A stretch of DNA of 64,000 nt from Marinobacterium sp. (GCA_030602245.1 JAUWAC010000013.1:1-64000), one strand, 5' to 3'. Positions 30,689 to 40,529 are shown, numbered from the stretch's first letter. Numbers and translations: made by a program. The notes: generated from the letters alone by a model not told the origin.

Positions 30689-32305
30689 TCAGGGCTCGAA
30701 TTGTTCCTCGGCGCCGGACACCCGATAGCTGTTCTTGTCACCTTTCTTGACGACATACATCGCCTCGTCGGCGGACTCGATCAGCTGCTGAATGTTGTAG
30801 CCACTGTGGGCAGACGAGGCGATGCCGACACTGCCACCGACCCGAACGCGGGTCTGAGGATCGATCTCGATCGGCGCCCTGAACAGCGACAGCAGGTTGC
30901 GCCCCACCGCCTCGACCGCGAAGTCACCCGATACGAGCATCGAAACGACGAATTCATCGCCGCCCCAGCGCACGATGACGTCGTCGGCACGCAGCGCATG
31001 CTGCAGCCGTTGCGCGACCTCCTGCAGCACCAGATCGCCCGCCTCGTGGCCGTGCACATCGTTGACCGGTTTGAAATCGTTGAGATCGATCAGACAGAGT
31101 ATCAGCTCGCTGCCCTTCGCCTGCGCCTGCTCGATCTGCCGGGCAAACCGCTCCATGCCACCCCGCCGGTTCAGCAACCCTGTCAGCTGATCATGCGTGG
31201 CGCCATATTCAAACCGTTTTTCTGTCAGTGCCCGGTCGGAAATATCCGAGAACACCACCTCCACATAGCCGCGCTCGTCGCCCCCCTGTGACTCAATGAT
31301 GGAGAACACGCCGCGCAGCCAGATCTCCTGCTCGCCGGCCAGCATCAGATCGCAGAAGATACTGGTGTGACTGTCGCGCACCACGGCAAGAATATCATCC
31401 ACCCGCTCGGGCTCCCGGAACAACTGTGACAGCGGGCGCCCCTCCAGACAGCCGGCCCCCGGCAGCAGCTCCGCCACCATCGCCTCGAAGGCCGGATTCA
31501 CCAGCGCCAGACGGTCGGACTCGTCGACCAGTACGATACCGGCATGAGAGCCTTCGAAGATGAGCCGGAACTTGCGTTCGAGCTGGGCGATCTGCCGATT
31601 GTGTTCGGCCTCGCTGAGATAGGCCTGATGGACCTTCTCCAGCAAGGAGTTGATATTGCGCGCCAGATAGCCGATCTCATCCTGACTTTTGAGCGAAATG
31701 CCGCGCAGATGCGCCACCCCGCTCTGCTCGATCGTTTTCAGCTGACCGACCACGCGCCCGAGCGGGCGTATCACCACCCGACGCACCACCCAGAACAGCG
31801 CACCGGATACCAGCAGCAACAGCGCAAGCTGCCCCACGAGCACCGAACGCCCTCGGCCCGTCGCCAGCTGTCCGATAAAGGCAAAATCAGCATAGACCCG
31901 CAGCGTGCCGACCTGATCGGCCGCATCAAACGGTGCGTTCAGCCGGTGCACCACATCCGCCTCAACCGACTGCGTGATATCGCCGGCCGCGATCGTCGGA
32001 CCGCCGTCGATGTCAATCGCGGCACGGGCGACATAGCGACTGTCCTGCAGACCGGAGACAATTTCATCGGCCAGCTGAATATCCTTCAGATAGGCGGCAA
32101 TCGCCGCGTTACCCTCAACGACAGCCACCATTTCGCGCACCACCGCCAATGCGTGCGCACGCTCTTCCTGCTGCGCTTTCAGATAATTGAAGAAGCCGAG
32201 CACGAGGAGGAACAGCATGGCAAGGCAGAGAATGGCCAGCGCGATCTTGAGATCAAGGCGCTCGCGAAGTGTCCTTGATAACGAAAATGGTTTTGAGGTT
32301 TTCAT
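30689..32305 (-). CDS. Membrane diguanylate cyclase (periplasmic sensor, HAMP, PAS, GGDEF)
   Basis: A 538-residue protein with two membrane helices (about 20-40 and 165-185) around a periplasmic sensor domain, then HAMP (about 187-240), a coiled coil, PAS (about 250-370) and GGDEF (about 375-530). The cyclase motif WGGDEF and DLNDFKPVND are intact, so c-di-GMP synthesis from GTP is expected. The ATG at 32305 lies inside the preceding gene, giving a 53-base overlap that implies tight coupling to the periplasmic binding-like protein, probably its ligand partner. Confidence 0.92.
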   Translation of the reverse strand: MKTSKPFSLSRTLRERLDLKIALAILCLAMLFLLVLGFFNYLKAQQEERAHALAVVREMVAVVEGNAAIAAYLKDIQLADEIVSGLQDSRYVARAAIDIDGGPTIAAGDITQSVEADVVHRLNAPFDAADQVGTLRVYADFAFIGQLATGRGRSVLVGQLALLLLVSGALFWVVRRVVIRPLGRVVGQLKTIEQSGVAHLRGISLKSQDEIGYLARNINSLLEKVHQAYLSEAEHNRQIAQLERKFRLIFEGSHAGIVLVDESDRLALVNPAFEAMVAELLPGAGCLEGRPLSQLFREPERVDDILAVVRDSHTSIFCDLMLAGEQEIWLRGVFSIIESQGGDERGYVEVVFSDISDRALTEKRFEYGATHDQLTGLLNRRGGMERFARQIEQAQAKGSELILCLIDLNDFKPVNDVHGHEAGDLVLQEVAQRLQHALRADDVIVRWGGDEFVVSMLVSGDFAVEAVGRNLLSLFRAPIEIDPQTRVRVGGSVGIASSAHSGYNIQQLIESADEAMYVVKKGDKNSYRVSGAEEQFEP

Positions 32306-32696
32306 TTCCGCTGTCCTCCGGCAAGTACCCGAGCGCATTCGGATTTCTCTCCAGCAGCGCCGCGATATCTTCCGTGCGGGTCACACTCATGGGCGGGGTG
32401 GCACGCCCGGTAAGCATCAGTCTCGCCCAGTACGCGTTGACCTCGGCCACCTGCATATTGATCAGCGAGCGGTAAAACGCTTCCCGCGTCGGCGAGTCGA
32501 CCGGGGCATCGATTTTCAGCACCGGCGAACCATCGGGCAGGCTGTGGCTGCGCCCCATGTACAGATCCACCAGCTCACGCCGGCTGATGCTGTCCACCGG
32601 TGAGGCCTTGCTCACCACCACCAGAATATCGCCGGCAAAGGTGCTCGCGCTATACACCATCAGCAACAGCATGACGCCGATCAGCCTGGCGCGCAT
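32253..32696 (-). CDS. Small PstS-like periplasmic substrate-binding protein
   Basis: A 147-residue protein with a signal peptide (1-21, cut after TFA) and a single lobe resembling phosphate-binding protein domains: SKASPVDSISRRELVDLYMG, FYRSLINM, YWARLMLTGR and NPNALGYLP. Full-length PstS proteins are twice as long. Proteins of this size often sit beside membrane sensors. It starts on the last base of the porin stop codon (TGATG) and overlaps the cyclase gene by 53 bases. Confidence 0.85.
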   Translation of the reverse strand: MRARLIGVMLLLMVYSASTFAGDILVVVSKASPVDSISRRELVDLYMGRSHSLPDGSPVLKIDAPVDSPTREAFYRSLINMQVAEVNAYWARLMLTGRATPPMSVTRTEDIAALLERNPNALGYLPEDSGNENLKTIFVIKDTSRAP

Positions 32697-33957
32697 CAGA
32701 ACACAAAATCCATGCTGAGGGTGAAGGTATTCAGCGCACGGGCCGGTGTCTGTTCGCTGTCGCGCCCCCACAGATACGCTTTGTTCTCCTCAACCCAGGT
32801 ACGATCCCATTGCAGCTTGAGTGCCAGATGGGTGCGCAGATCCCAGCGCGCGCCGAGCGAAACGGTTTTCTGATCGCTCTGCACCGCATTGAGTGTGCGC
32901 TGCACGTACTCGGATAGCAGCGGCGGCACCAGAGGCGCATTGACGGTGGCCGGATCCCGGGTTGTTTTGGCGTGGGAGACGATACCGAACAGGGTGACAT
33001 CATCGAAGCGACGACTCAGCCCCGCGTACCCCCCGATATAGGGCAGGAACAGGTTGGCTTGCGAATCGAGATAGGCAAGCTCCATACTCGCTCGCCACGG
33101 GCCGTGCCTGTATTCCGCACCCAGCGCGTAATACTCGGTCACCGCATCGTCCAGCCTGAGGGCGTCCGCCAGTGCGTCGGCGCCCGTAATCGCAGGCAGC
33201 GCATCCAGTGCCGTCGTAATCAGCTCCACATTGTCATTGTGGTAATCCTGAATCGTCGAATGCGCATAGGACGCCATCAGCATCAGACGGTTCAGCTCAT
33301 AGCGCACCGAGACGCCGTAAAACGGGTCCAGCTCGACGTCATTGTGGCGACCGAAGCCTCATAGGTATTCTCGGTCACGCCAAGGTAAAGCTTGGTTGAC
33401 AGGGTACCGGGGCCGACCGGCAATGCGTATCTGAGATCGACACCGTCCATCCGTGTGATGGGAATGGCGCCGTAATAATCAACCGGCGGGCGCACCCGGT
33501 CATAGGCGAAACCGATGTGCTGATATTCCGACATCGGCAGCAGGTCGATCCCGAGCCGGCCGGCACGCAGCGTCCAGCGCGGATTGATGCGGTAGGCCAG
33601 GTAGGCCGCCTCGACGGACTCTTCAAGACCGTTTCTCGGCCGATCCTTGCCCACCAGCTGCAGGGTTGCCCGCACATCATCCGTCAGATCCGCATCCATC
33701 TGCAGCCCGAGCACCGAGTCCGCTTTGAAAGACCCGTTGCCGAACTCGCCCTCCTGCTCGAGGTGACGGCGAAAACCCAGCGCATCATCACCACCATGAG
33801 TCCACGCGAGGGTACCGAAGCCGCTGAAACGCACGCGGTCGAAAAGCTCGTCAGCCCACAGACCGGAACAGCCCGTGCTGAGAACAATCGAGAGGCCCAG
33901 CGCCGCGGATCGCAGTAATCGAGGCAGCCGACGCCTGACAGAGGGGGACGTATTCAC
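32696..33957 (-). pseudogene. Porin-like outer-membrane beta-barrel protein, frameshifted
   Basis: From a GTG start at 33957 the protein has a signal peptide (cut near LWA) and an outer-membrane barrel pattern of alternating strands (FSGFGTLAWTHGG, TLRAGRLGIDLLPMSEYQ). Reading stops at 33292 after a shift. The second frame continues the barrel from YELNRLMLMASY to a C-terminal phenylalanine (LSMDFVF) typical of Bam-recognised porins. Adding one C near 33340-33352 (GGTCGCC to GGTCCGCC on the coding strand) restores a 420-residue protein. It is the first gene of a three-gene overlapping set with the PstS-like protein and the cyclase. Confidence 0.8.
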
Positions 33958-34134
33958 ATGAGTCTGCTTCTGGCTAACGCTTTGAGCGAGTGTCACTACC
34001 TGACCCAAAACCCTCATTCCATGAGGTTTTCGACTGCATGTTACCAACAAACGACGGCCGGGGAAGTCAGCGAATGGGCATTTTTCGACCAGCAGTTGCA
34101 TCAGGATGCGTCGCGAAGTGAACTGACAGAGAGG

Positions 34135-34172
34135 AAAAAATGACGGGTGGCGCGATCGCCAACCACCCGTCA
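34135..34172 (-). terminator. Rho-independent terminator after the amino-acid ABC operon
   Basis: A 10-base perfect stem (TGACGGGTGG at 34141-34150 with CCACCCGTCA at 34163-34172) around a 12-base loop. In the minus direction it is followed by TTTTTT. It sits 22 bases after the last permease stop codon. Confidence 0.85.
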
Positions 34173-34194
34173 CTGTTCGCTGAAACGGCGGCGC

Positions 34195-34929
34195 TCAGTC
34201 AACCAGGCGGGGATCCACCTCGGCCACCTGCTCGGGGGCCTTGTAGTGCTGATAGCGGTTCAGACGGCGTTCGATCAGACGGAATGCACCGATCATGATC
34301 GCCGTGATCAGCAGATAGAGCATGCCGGCGGCGAAGAAGATCTCCAACGGCGTGTAGGTACGCGCAATGATCGTACGTGCCGCACCGGTGATATCGAGCA
34401 GCGTGATGGTCGACGCCAGCGAGCTGCTCTTGAGCATCAGGATCAGCTCGTTGCCGTACGCCGGCAGCACAATGCCGAATGCCCGCGGCAGCACGATGCG
34501 GCGGATCTTCAGGACGCGGCTCATACCGAACGCGTCGGCCGCCTCCAGCTCCCCTTTCGGGATCGCCTGAATCGCACCGCGGATCAGCTCCGCCGAGTAG
34601 GCCGCGGTGTTCAGCGTGAAGGCGATGATCGCACACCAGTACGGCTCACGCAGGATCGGCCAGAGCGCCGATTCACGAATCAGATCGAACTGCGACGAGC
34701 CGTAGTAGATCAGGAAGATCTGCACCAGCAGCGGCGTGCCGCGGAAGAAGAAGATGTAACTGAACGGCAGGATCCGCAGCCAGACGTTGCCGGATGCACG
34801 CATCAGTGCCAGCGGCACCGCCAGCATCAGGCCCAGCAGGCCGGACAGGAACACCAGCTCCAGCGTAACCCAGACGCCGTCGATCAGACGTGGGAGATAC
34901 TCCCAGATGACACTCCAGTTCCAGTTCAT
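34195..34929 (-). CDS. Amino-acid ABC transporter permease (HisM/AotM type)
   Basis: A 244-residue inner-membrane permease with about five helices and the EAA loop (ELEAADAFGM) that contacts the ATPase. It matches the HisM/ArtM/AotM family of basic amino-acid importers: FRGTPLLVQIFLIYYG and AYSAELIRGAIQAIPKG. It overlaps the partner permease by four bases and ends the operon. Arginine, ornithine, histidine or lysine is the likely cargo; the sequence does not decide. Confidence 0.92.
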   Translation of the reverse strand: MNWNWSVIWEYLPRLIDGVWVTLELVFLSGLLGLMLAVPLALMRASGNVWLRILPFSYIFFFRGTPLLVQIFLIYYGSSQFDLIRESALWPILREPYWCAIIAFTLNTAAYSAELIRGAIQAIPKGELEAADAFGMSRVLKIRRIVLPRAFGIVLPAYGNELILMLKSSSLASTITLLDITGAARTIIARTYTPLEIFFAAGMLYLLITAIMIGAFRLIERRLNRYQHYKAPEQVAEVDPRLVD

Positions 34930-35618
34930 GCCCGCGCCCCCCGTGATGCCGGATCGGCGGCACGCTCAAGCCAGGTGGTGGTCAGCGTGGCCAGCACCGT
35001 CAGGCCGAGATAGATCAGCGCCGCGGCCATGTAAAACGTAAACGGCTGCTTGGTCGAGCCGGTCGCCACGTAGGCCTGCCGCATCAGGTCATTGAGCCCG
35101 ACGACGGACACCAGCGCCGTATCCTTGAGCAGCACCTGAAACAGATTCCCAAGGCCCGGCAGCGCCAGCCGCCACACCTGCGGGAGAATGATACGGAAGA
35201 AGGTTTTCAGCGGCGTCATGCCCAGCGCCTGAGCGGACTCCCACTGCCCCTTCGGGATCGCCTGAATCGCACCGCGAAACACCTCGGTGGAGTACGCGCC
35301 GAAGGCGATCGACAACGCGGCAACACCGGCCGCGAACGCACTGATCTCGATGTAGTCGGTGTAACCGAACTGCTCGGCCACCGCCATCAGCATCATCGAG
35401 CCGCCAAAGTAGATCGTCAGGACCAGCAGCAGCTCCGGAATACCTCGGATCAGCGTTGTATAGAGCGTGGCAAGCGCACGCAACGGCCAAAAGCCGGACA
35501 GCTTTGCCGCCGCACCGAGCAGTCCGAACAGAAGCCCGAAGGCCAGACTGGCCAGCGCCAGCTTGATCGTGACCCAGGTACCCTGAAGCAGCAGGTCACC
35601 AAAACCGAGTAGATCCAT
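34926..35618 (-). CDS. Amino-acid ABC transporter permease (HisQ/AotQ type)
   Basis: A 230-residue permease with an EAA-type loop (GQWESAQALGMTPLKTF) and the motif IRGIPELLLVLTIYFGG, characteristic of HisQ/AotQ. It pairs with the HisM-like permease to form the channel. Confidence 0.92.
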   Translation of the reverse strand: MDLLGFGDLLLQGTWVTIKLALASLAFGLLFGLLGAAAKLSGFWPLRALATLYTTLIRGIPELLLVLTIYFGGSMMLMAVAEQFGYTDYIEISAFAAGVAALSIAFGAYSTEVFRGAIQAIPKGQWESAQALGMTPLKTFFRIILPQVWRLALPGLGNLFQVLLKDTALVSVVGLNDLMRQAYVATGSTKQPFTFYMAAALIYLGLTVLATLTTTWLERAADPASRGARA

Positions 35619-35673
35619 TGATCAGTCAATCCGGCCCGGCCGCACCATCAGCATGGCACGACCGGGCTGCCTG

Positions 35674-36432
35674 TCAGTAGATGGAGAACGGGAAGTAACG
35701 GGCGTTGATCTCGGCGTAGGTGCCGTTTTCAACGATCGCTTCGAGAGCAGCGTTGAACTTCTCTTTCACCGGGTCACCCTTGCGCACGGCGATGGCGATA
35801 CGGTCGTTGATATCGATATCCTCGCCCTTGAATTCAAAGCCGGCACCTTCGTCGGTACGCAGCCAGTCATACGCCGGGAACTTATCGGACAGCAGTGCGT
35901 CCAGACGGCCTGCCGCGAGATCCAGGTAGGCGTTGTCCTGGGTGTCATACAGCTTCACGCTGACCACATCGGCCAGGTTGTCTTCCAGATACTGACCGGC
36001 AACGGTGGCACGCTGCGCACCCACGGTCAGCCCCTTGAGGCCCGCTTCGGAGGTATCCAGTTCCTTGCCTTCAGGGCCGACAAACGCCAGCACGTTGGAG
36101 TAGTACGGGTTGGTGAAATCAACCACGCGCAGACGCTCTTCGGTGATCGACATGGACGCGACGATCGCGTCGTACTTGCGCCCCAGCAGACCCGGAATGA
36201 TGCCATCCCAGTCCTGTGCAACGATTTCGCAGTCAGCCTGCATCTGCGCGCACAGCGCCTTAGCGATCTCGACATCGAAGCCGATCAGCTCGCCCTGCTC
36301 GTTGGTCATGTTGAACGGCGCATAGGCCCCTTCGGTGGCAATGCGGATCTTGTCAGCCGCGTTGGCCAGAGTGCTGCCGAACGCGGTCAGAGCGACCAGC
36401 GATGCGGTGGTCAGGAGTTTGCTTATCTTCAT
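35674..36432 (-). CDS. Periplasmic amino-acid binding protein (HisJ/ArgT/AotJ type)
   Basis: A 252-residue periplasmic binding protein with a signal peptide (cut after ANA). Family motifs IRIATEGAYAPFN, GFDVEIAKALC and WDGIIPGLLGRKYDAIVASM place it with the lysine/arginine/ornithine/histidine binding proteins. A GGTGAG ribosome site lies six bases before the ATG at 36432 and directly abuts the ATG at 36438, so the start at 36432 is preferred. Confidence 0.93.
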   Translation of the reverse strand: MKISKLLTTASLVALTAFGSTLANAADKIRIATEGAYAPFNMTNEQGELIGFDVEIAKALCAQMQADCEIVAQDWDGIIPGLLGRKYDAIVASMSITEERLRVVDFTNPYYSNVLAFVGPEGKELDTSEAGLKGLTVGAQRATVAGQYLEDNLADVVSVKLYDTQDNAYLDLAAGRLDALLSDKFPAYDWLRTDEGAGFEFKGEDIDINDRIAIAVRKGDPVKEKFNAALEAIVENGTYAEINARYFPFSIY

Positions 36433-36491
36433 GGTCATCTCACCGATTTTTTCAGTTAGTGGTTCAGTTGCTTGGCACCGCGACACGCGCC

Positions 36492-37265
36492 TCAGCCATG
36501 ACTGGCCATGAAATCGCGTACGCGCTGGGAACTGGGACGATCGAACACCTGCTCAGGCGGGCCCGCTTCCTCGATCTGGCCCTGATGCAGGAACACGACC
36601 TGACTCGACACTTCGCGGGCAAAGCGCATCTCGTGGGTCACGATCAGCATCGTGCGGCCCTCTTCTGCCAGCGAGCGCATGACGGCCAGCACCTCGTTGA
36701 CCAGCTCCGGGTCGAGCGCCGAGGTCGGCTCATCGAACAGCAGTACCTGCGGCTCCATCGCCAGCGCCCGCGCAATCGCGACACGCTGCTGCTGACCGCC
36801 GGACAGGTTGGCAGGATAGACATTGCGCTTGTCGAGCAGACCGACGCGATCCAGCAGCTTCTCGCCCCGGGCGATCGCTTCGTCCTTTGACTGTTTCAGC
36901 ACCTGAGTGGGTGCTTCGATGATGTTCTCGATGATCGACTTGTGCGGCCACAGGTTGAAACTCTGGAACACGAAGCCGATCCGTGCGCGCATCCGCTCGA
37001 GCTGTCGCCGGTTGCTGGCCTGCAGGTCGCCCTGCTTGTTGCGGCTCAGCGCCAGCTCTTCGCCCGCCACCAGGATTCGACCCTGGCTCGGCTGCTCGAG
37101 CAGGTTGATACAACGCAGCAGTGTACTCTTGCCGGAGCCGCTGGAACCGAGAATGGAGATCACCTCACCGTCGCTGGCTTTCAATGAGACGCCCTTGAGC
37201 ACCTCCAGCGAGCCGTAGGATTTATGAATGTCGATCAGTTCCAGGGCAGTTTTGTTCTCGGTCAT
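36492..37265 (-). CDS. Amino-acid ABC transporter ATP-binding protein (HisP/AotP type)
   Basis: A 257-residue ATPase with Walker [10 protein letters not shown], signature [15 protein letters not shown], Walker [13 protein letters not shown] and the switch His in IVTHEM. Sequence is closest to HisP/AotP. It is the first gene of the operon. The ATG at 37265 is chosen; the longer reading begins in polar sequence. Confidence 0.94.
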   Translation of the reverse strand: MTENKTALELIDIHKSYGSLEVLKGVSLKASDGEVISILGSSGSGKSTLLRCINLLEQPSQGRILVAGEELALSRNKQGDLQASNRRQLERMRARIGFVFQSFNLWPHKSIIENIIEAPTQVLKQSKDEAIARGEKLLDRVGLLDKRNVYPANLSGGQQQRVAIARALAMEPQVLLFDEPTSALDPELVNEVLAVMRSLAEEGRTMLIVTHEMRFAREVSSQVVFLHQGQIEEAGPPEQVFDRPSSQRVRDFMASHG

Positions 37266-37490
37266 AGCCTCTTGATCCGAACACTTTACTCCACGTCTGA
37301 CCATTTAGTCAGACAAACCTGCGATTCTGCCATCCCTGCGCGGGAAGGTCACCTGTTTTTGCGGATCAGGCAGGCACACCGGCACACCCGGGCGCCAAAT
37401 GGTGATTCAAACGCCAGCCGGATAAGTATCAGTAAAGGGATAGCCGTGAAACGCACGAATGGCAATGCGTCGGCGCTGAAACCAACGCAG

Positions 37491-37519
37491 AAAGAACGCC
37501 CCGGCAAACGCCGGGGCGT
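37491..37519 (-). terminator. Terminator after the lysE-like gene
   Basis: A 10-base perfect GC-rich stem (ACGCCCCGGC/GCCGGGGCGT, AAAC loop) at 37496-37519, 26 bases past the LysE stop codon. In the minus direction it is followed by a weak T-rich tail. Confidence 0.65.
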
Positions 37520-37545
37520 CGGGCGAGCGTCCGAATGGACCGCCC

Positions 37546-38163
37546 TCAGAGCAGGATCATCAGGACACAGGCGCCGGTCAGCAGCCCCATGACCAGATTG
37601 AACGCGCGCCAGTGGGTCGCCGTGCGCAGGATGCGCCCGATGGCGACACCGAAGCCGGCCCAGAGCGCAATCGACGGCAGGTTGGTCATACCGATCAGCA
37701 GGATCACCACCAGCGCCGAACTGAGGAACGCATCCCCGGTCAGCGTAAACGACGCGATACCGGAGATCGCCATCACCCACGCCTTGGGATTGGCGAACTG
37801 GAACGCCGCCGCCTGCCAGAACGTCAGCGGACGGCGCACACTCGACGGGTCGGTCGTATCGGGCGGCGGCGCACTGGCGATTTTCCAGGCCAGCCAGATC
37901 AGGTAAAGACTGCCCACGATCTTCAGGCCGGTCTGCAACACCGGCCACTGCTGGAACAATGCCCCGAGGCCGAGGGCGACACCGGCCATCAGCGCCATGC
38001 ACCCCACCGTAATCCCGAGCATGTGCGGCAGCGTGCGCCAAAAGCCGTGATTAGCACCGGATGCGGTCAACATCATGTTGTTGGGACCAGGCGTCGCGGA
38101 CATACTGAAGGCAAAGGCGACGATGGGTCCGGCCAGCGCGAGCAGTTCAGGATTGTTGATCAT
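37546..38163 (-). CDS. LysE/RhtB-family amino-acid exporter
   Basis: A 205-residue membrane protein with six helices and the LysE signature (TPGPNNMMLTASGANHG near residues 23-39; FQFANPKAWVMAISG in the middle). Family members export amino acids such as lysine, threonine or homoserine. It is divergent from a MocR-type PLP regulator, a frequent arrangement in which the regulator senses an amino acid or PLP-amine and controls the exporter. Confidence 0.92.
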   Translation of the reverse strand: MINNPELLALAGPIVAFAFSMSATPGPNNMMLTASGANHGFWRTLPHMLGITVGCMALMAGVALGLGALFQQWPVLQTGLKIVGSLYLIWLAWKIASAPPPDTTDPSSVRRPLTFWQAAAFQFANPKAWVMAISGIASFTLTGDAFLSSALVVILLIGMTNLPSIALWAGFGVAIGRILRTATHWRAFNLVMGLLTGACVLMILL

Positions 38164-38294
38164 GGCAACCTCCTGTTCTGCCTGACGACCGCCGTGTTCC
38201 GGACATCATCATCACCATCGCCGACGGGGCGCGAAGCGGACGGAAGCGGTCTCGACAAGCGATGATGAGCATGGGAACCTCCAAATATAGTGCA

Positions 38295-38410
38295 GATTGT
38301 ATGGATACATTTATCCTTGACCCATCGAAAGCATCCCTTTTGATGGGGTACAATCAACTCTAGACCGCTTCAAAACGGGCATCAATCAGAGTTTTGTAGC
38401 CAATACAATC
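38295..38410. promoter_or_regulatory. Repeated ATTGTAT/ATACAAT sites between lysE-like and mocR genes
   Basis: GATTGTAT at 38295-38302 is the exact inverse of ATACAATC at 38403-38410, and GTACAATC at 38348-38355 is a one-mismatch copy in the same direction. Sites 2 and 3 are 55 bases apart and sites 1 and 2 are 53 apart, about five helical turns each. They are likely binding sites for the adjacent MocR regulator. Confidence 0.5.
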
Positions 38411-38450
38411 AATTGTCACCCTGACATTTGACTCACAGAGAGCAGCAGCC

Positions 38451-39872
38451 ATGGATCTCAAAAACCGGGCCCGCCAGCGGTGCAGCTGGCTGCCGGACAT
38501 GGAGGGCACCAGCGGCCCTTATTACAAGGCGCTGGCCGAACGTATCGCCAGCGCTATCGCCAGCGGCGACCTGACGCCGGGCGAGCGGCTGCCGCCACAG
38601 CGGCTGCTGGCCGATGCACTGGAGGTCACGGTCGGTACGATCACACGGGCCTATCGTGAAGCCGAACGTCAGGGGCTGGTCGAAGCGAAAGTGGGCAGTG
38701 GCACACGGGTGCGCGGCGGTGCACCGGATACCCCGGACTTCCACCACCTGTCCCGCGCCGGGACCGACAGTATCGACCTGTCGCTGAGCATTCCCATTCC
38801 CAACCCGCTGCGCGCCGCGCAGTTGTCCAGCGTGCTGCATCGCATCGCCGACCAGAACACACAACTGGATGTATCGCTGGACTACCAGCCGGAACAGGGC
38901 AACCTGTGCCAGCGCCAGCAGCTGGCGGACTGGCTCAGCGCGCAGGGACTGCCGATGCAGGCGCAGGAGCTGGTGCTCACCGTCGGCGGTCAGCATGCGG
39001 ACTTCCTCGCGTTGCAGTCATTGATCCGTCCCGGCGAGGCGGTCGCCTCCGACGCGCTGACCTATCCCGGCATGATTGCCGCCGCACGTCAGCTCGGGCT
39101 CAAGCACCTGCCGGTGTCAATGGATCGCGAGGGGATGCGCCCGGACGCACTGGAACGGCTGTGCCAGCGCCAGCGCATCCGCCTGCTCTACCTGATGCCG
39201 GAGCACAACAACCCGACCGCAGCCCACATGTCGCTGGAGCGGCGCGAAGCGATCGTGCGCATCGCCCGCAAATACGATCTGCTGCTGCTTGAAGACGGTG
39301 TCCAGTTCGTTCGCGCAGACCAGCGCGGCACGCCGTTCTATCAGCTGGCACCGGAACGCGCGCTCTATATCTTCAGCGTATCGAAGATTCTCTCCGGCGG
39401 GCTGCGCTTCGGTGCACTGCGGGCGCCGGCCAATCTGCTGCCGCAGCTCAGTGCGGGGCTGCGCTCACAGTGCTGGTCCAGCGCCGGCCTGATGGGCGCC
39501 GCGGCCTGCGAATGGCTGACCAGCGGCGAGGCGCAGACGCTGATCGACTGGCAGTGGCAGGAGCTCCAGGCACGGCATCAGCTGCTTGAGGAACGCCTGC
39601 GCGGCTACGAGTTCCATACCCACCCGTGCGGCTTTCAGGCCTGGCTGCATCTGCCCGAGCCCTGGCGCGCCAGTGACTTCATCGAGCAGGCCGGACTGCG
39701 CGGGGTGACGCTGATCAGTCCGGAGCCGTTCTGTGTCGGCACGCAGCCAGCCCCGCAAGCGATCCGCATCTGCCTGACGCCACCGGCACAACGTGAAGCA
39801 CTGGCGATCGGGCTGGAACGTCTGGCGGACTTGCTGGCCGAGGGACCACGCTTGAGTGCGCCGCTGGTGTAA
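38451..39872 (+). CDS. MocR-family PLP-binding transcriptional regulator
   Basis: A 473-residue fusion of a GntR winged helix (about 24-95, GERLPPQRLLADALEVTVGT) and an aspartate-aminotransferase-like domain (about 110-465). The PLP-binding lysine is present (Lys312 in FSVSKILSGG), as is the preceding Asp in LLLLEDG. MocR proteins use PLP and an amine ligand as effectors rather than catalysing transamination. It is divergent from the LysE-like exporter, its probable target. Confidence 0.9.
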   Translation: MDLKNRARQRCSWLPDMEGTSGPYYKALAERIASAIASGDLTPGERLPPQRLLADALEVTVGTITRAYREAERQGLVEAKVGSGTRVRGGAPDTPDFHHLSRAGTDSIDLSLSIPIPNPLRAAQLSSVLHRIADQNTQLDVSLDYQPEQGNLCQRQQLADWLSAQGLPMQAQELVLTVGGQHADFLALQSLIRPGEAVASDALTYPGMIAAARQLGLKHLPVSMDREGMRPDALERLCQRQRIRLLYLMPEHNNPTAAHMSLERREAIVRIARKYDLLLLEDGVQFVRADQRGTPFYQLAPERALYIFSVSKILSGGLRFGALRAPANLLPQLSAGLRSQCWSSAGLMGAAACEWLTSGEAQTLIDWQWQELQARHQLLEERLRGYEFHTHPCGFQAWLHLPEPWRASDFIEQAGLRGVTLISPEPFCVGTQPAPQAIRICLTPPAQREALAIGLERLADLLAEGPRLSAPLV

Positions 39873-39898
39873 GCGGTGCTCGACAGGGACTGTCCGGG

Positions 39899-40435
39899 TC
39901 AGAAACGGGAGCCGGGCTGCTGCAGAAACTCGATCTCCTGCGGGGTCGATTCCCGCCCCAGAATCTCGTTGCGGTGGGGGTAGCGACCGAAGCGGTCGAT
40001 GATGGCCTTGTGCCTGAGTTCGGCGTCGTACTGTTCCTGCAGGCCGCTGGAGCGGAACAACTGCACCGCCACCTCGTGGATCAGCGCTGATTCGGAGTGC
40101 ATGTAGGGCATGTAGAGGAAGCTGCGCTGAATCGGCGTCAGCGCCATATCGACGCCGTGCGCCACCGCCTCCTGCGCCAGCACCAGCGCCATATCGTCCT
40201 GCGCAAAGGCTTCAGGCCGGCCGCGATGAATGTTGCGCGAAAACTGGTCCAGCACGATGATTTCGGCCAGCCGTCCATCGGCCACCCGCCGCCAGCTGAA
40301 CAGCTCGCCCTTGCGCGCCCTCTCCCAAAGCGTTCCGAAACGCGCCTCGATCGTGCGATCGAATGCCTCATCCTTTTGCCACCACTGTGTCGGCTCGATC
40401 TCGTCGAACCAGAACGTCAGCACGCTGCGGTACAT
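39899..40435 (-). CDS. DUF924 family protein
   Basis: A 178-residue soluble protein, all alpha-helical by composition, matching DUF924: LTFWFDE near the start, then IIVLDQFSRNIHRG and FLYMPYMHSES in the middle. Its fold resembles tetratricopeptide helices. No reaction is established. It converges with the mocR gene and is not clearly in an operon. Confidence 0.88.
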   Translation of the reverse strand: MYRSVLTFWFDEIEPTQWWQKDEAFDRTIEARFGTLWERARKGELFSWRRVADGRLAEIIVLDQFSRNIHRGRPEAFAQDDMALVLAQEAVAHGVDMALTPIQRSFLYMPYMHSESALIHEVAVQLFRSSGLQEQYDAELRHKAIIDRFGRYPHRNEILGRESTPQEIEFLQQPGSRF

Positions 40436-40529
40436 GCCTGCTCCCTGAACCCGTTGCTCGAGGGCTCAGGATAACCGCTGCCGCGGTCGAACGAAATGCC
40501 GGCGCCGCGGCCGCGCACGACAGGAAAGG

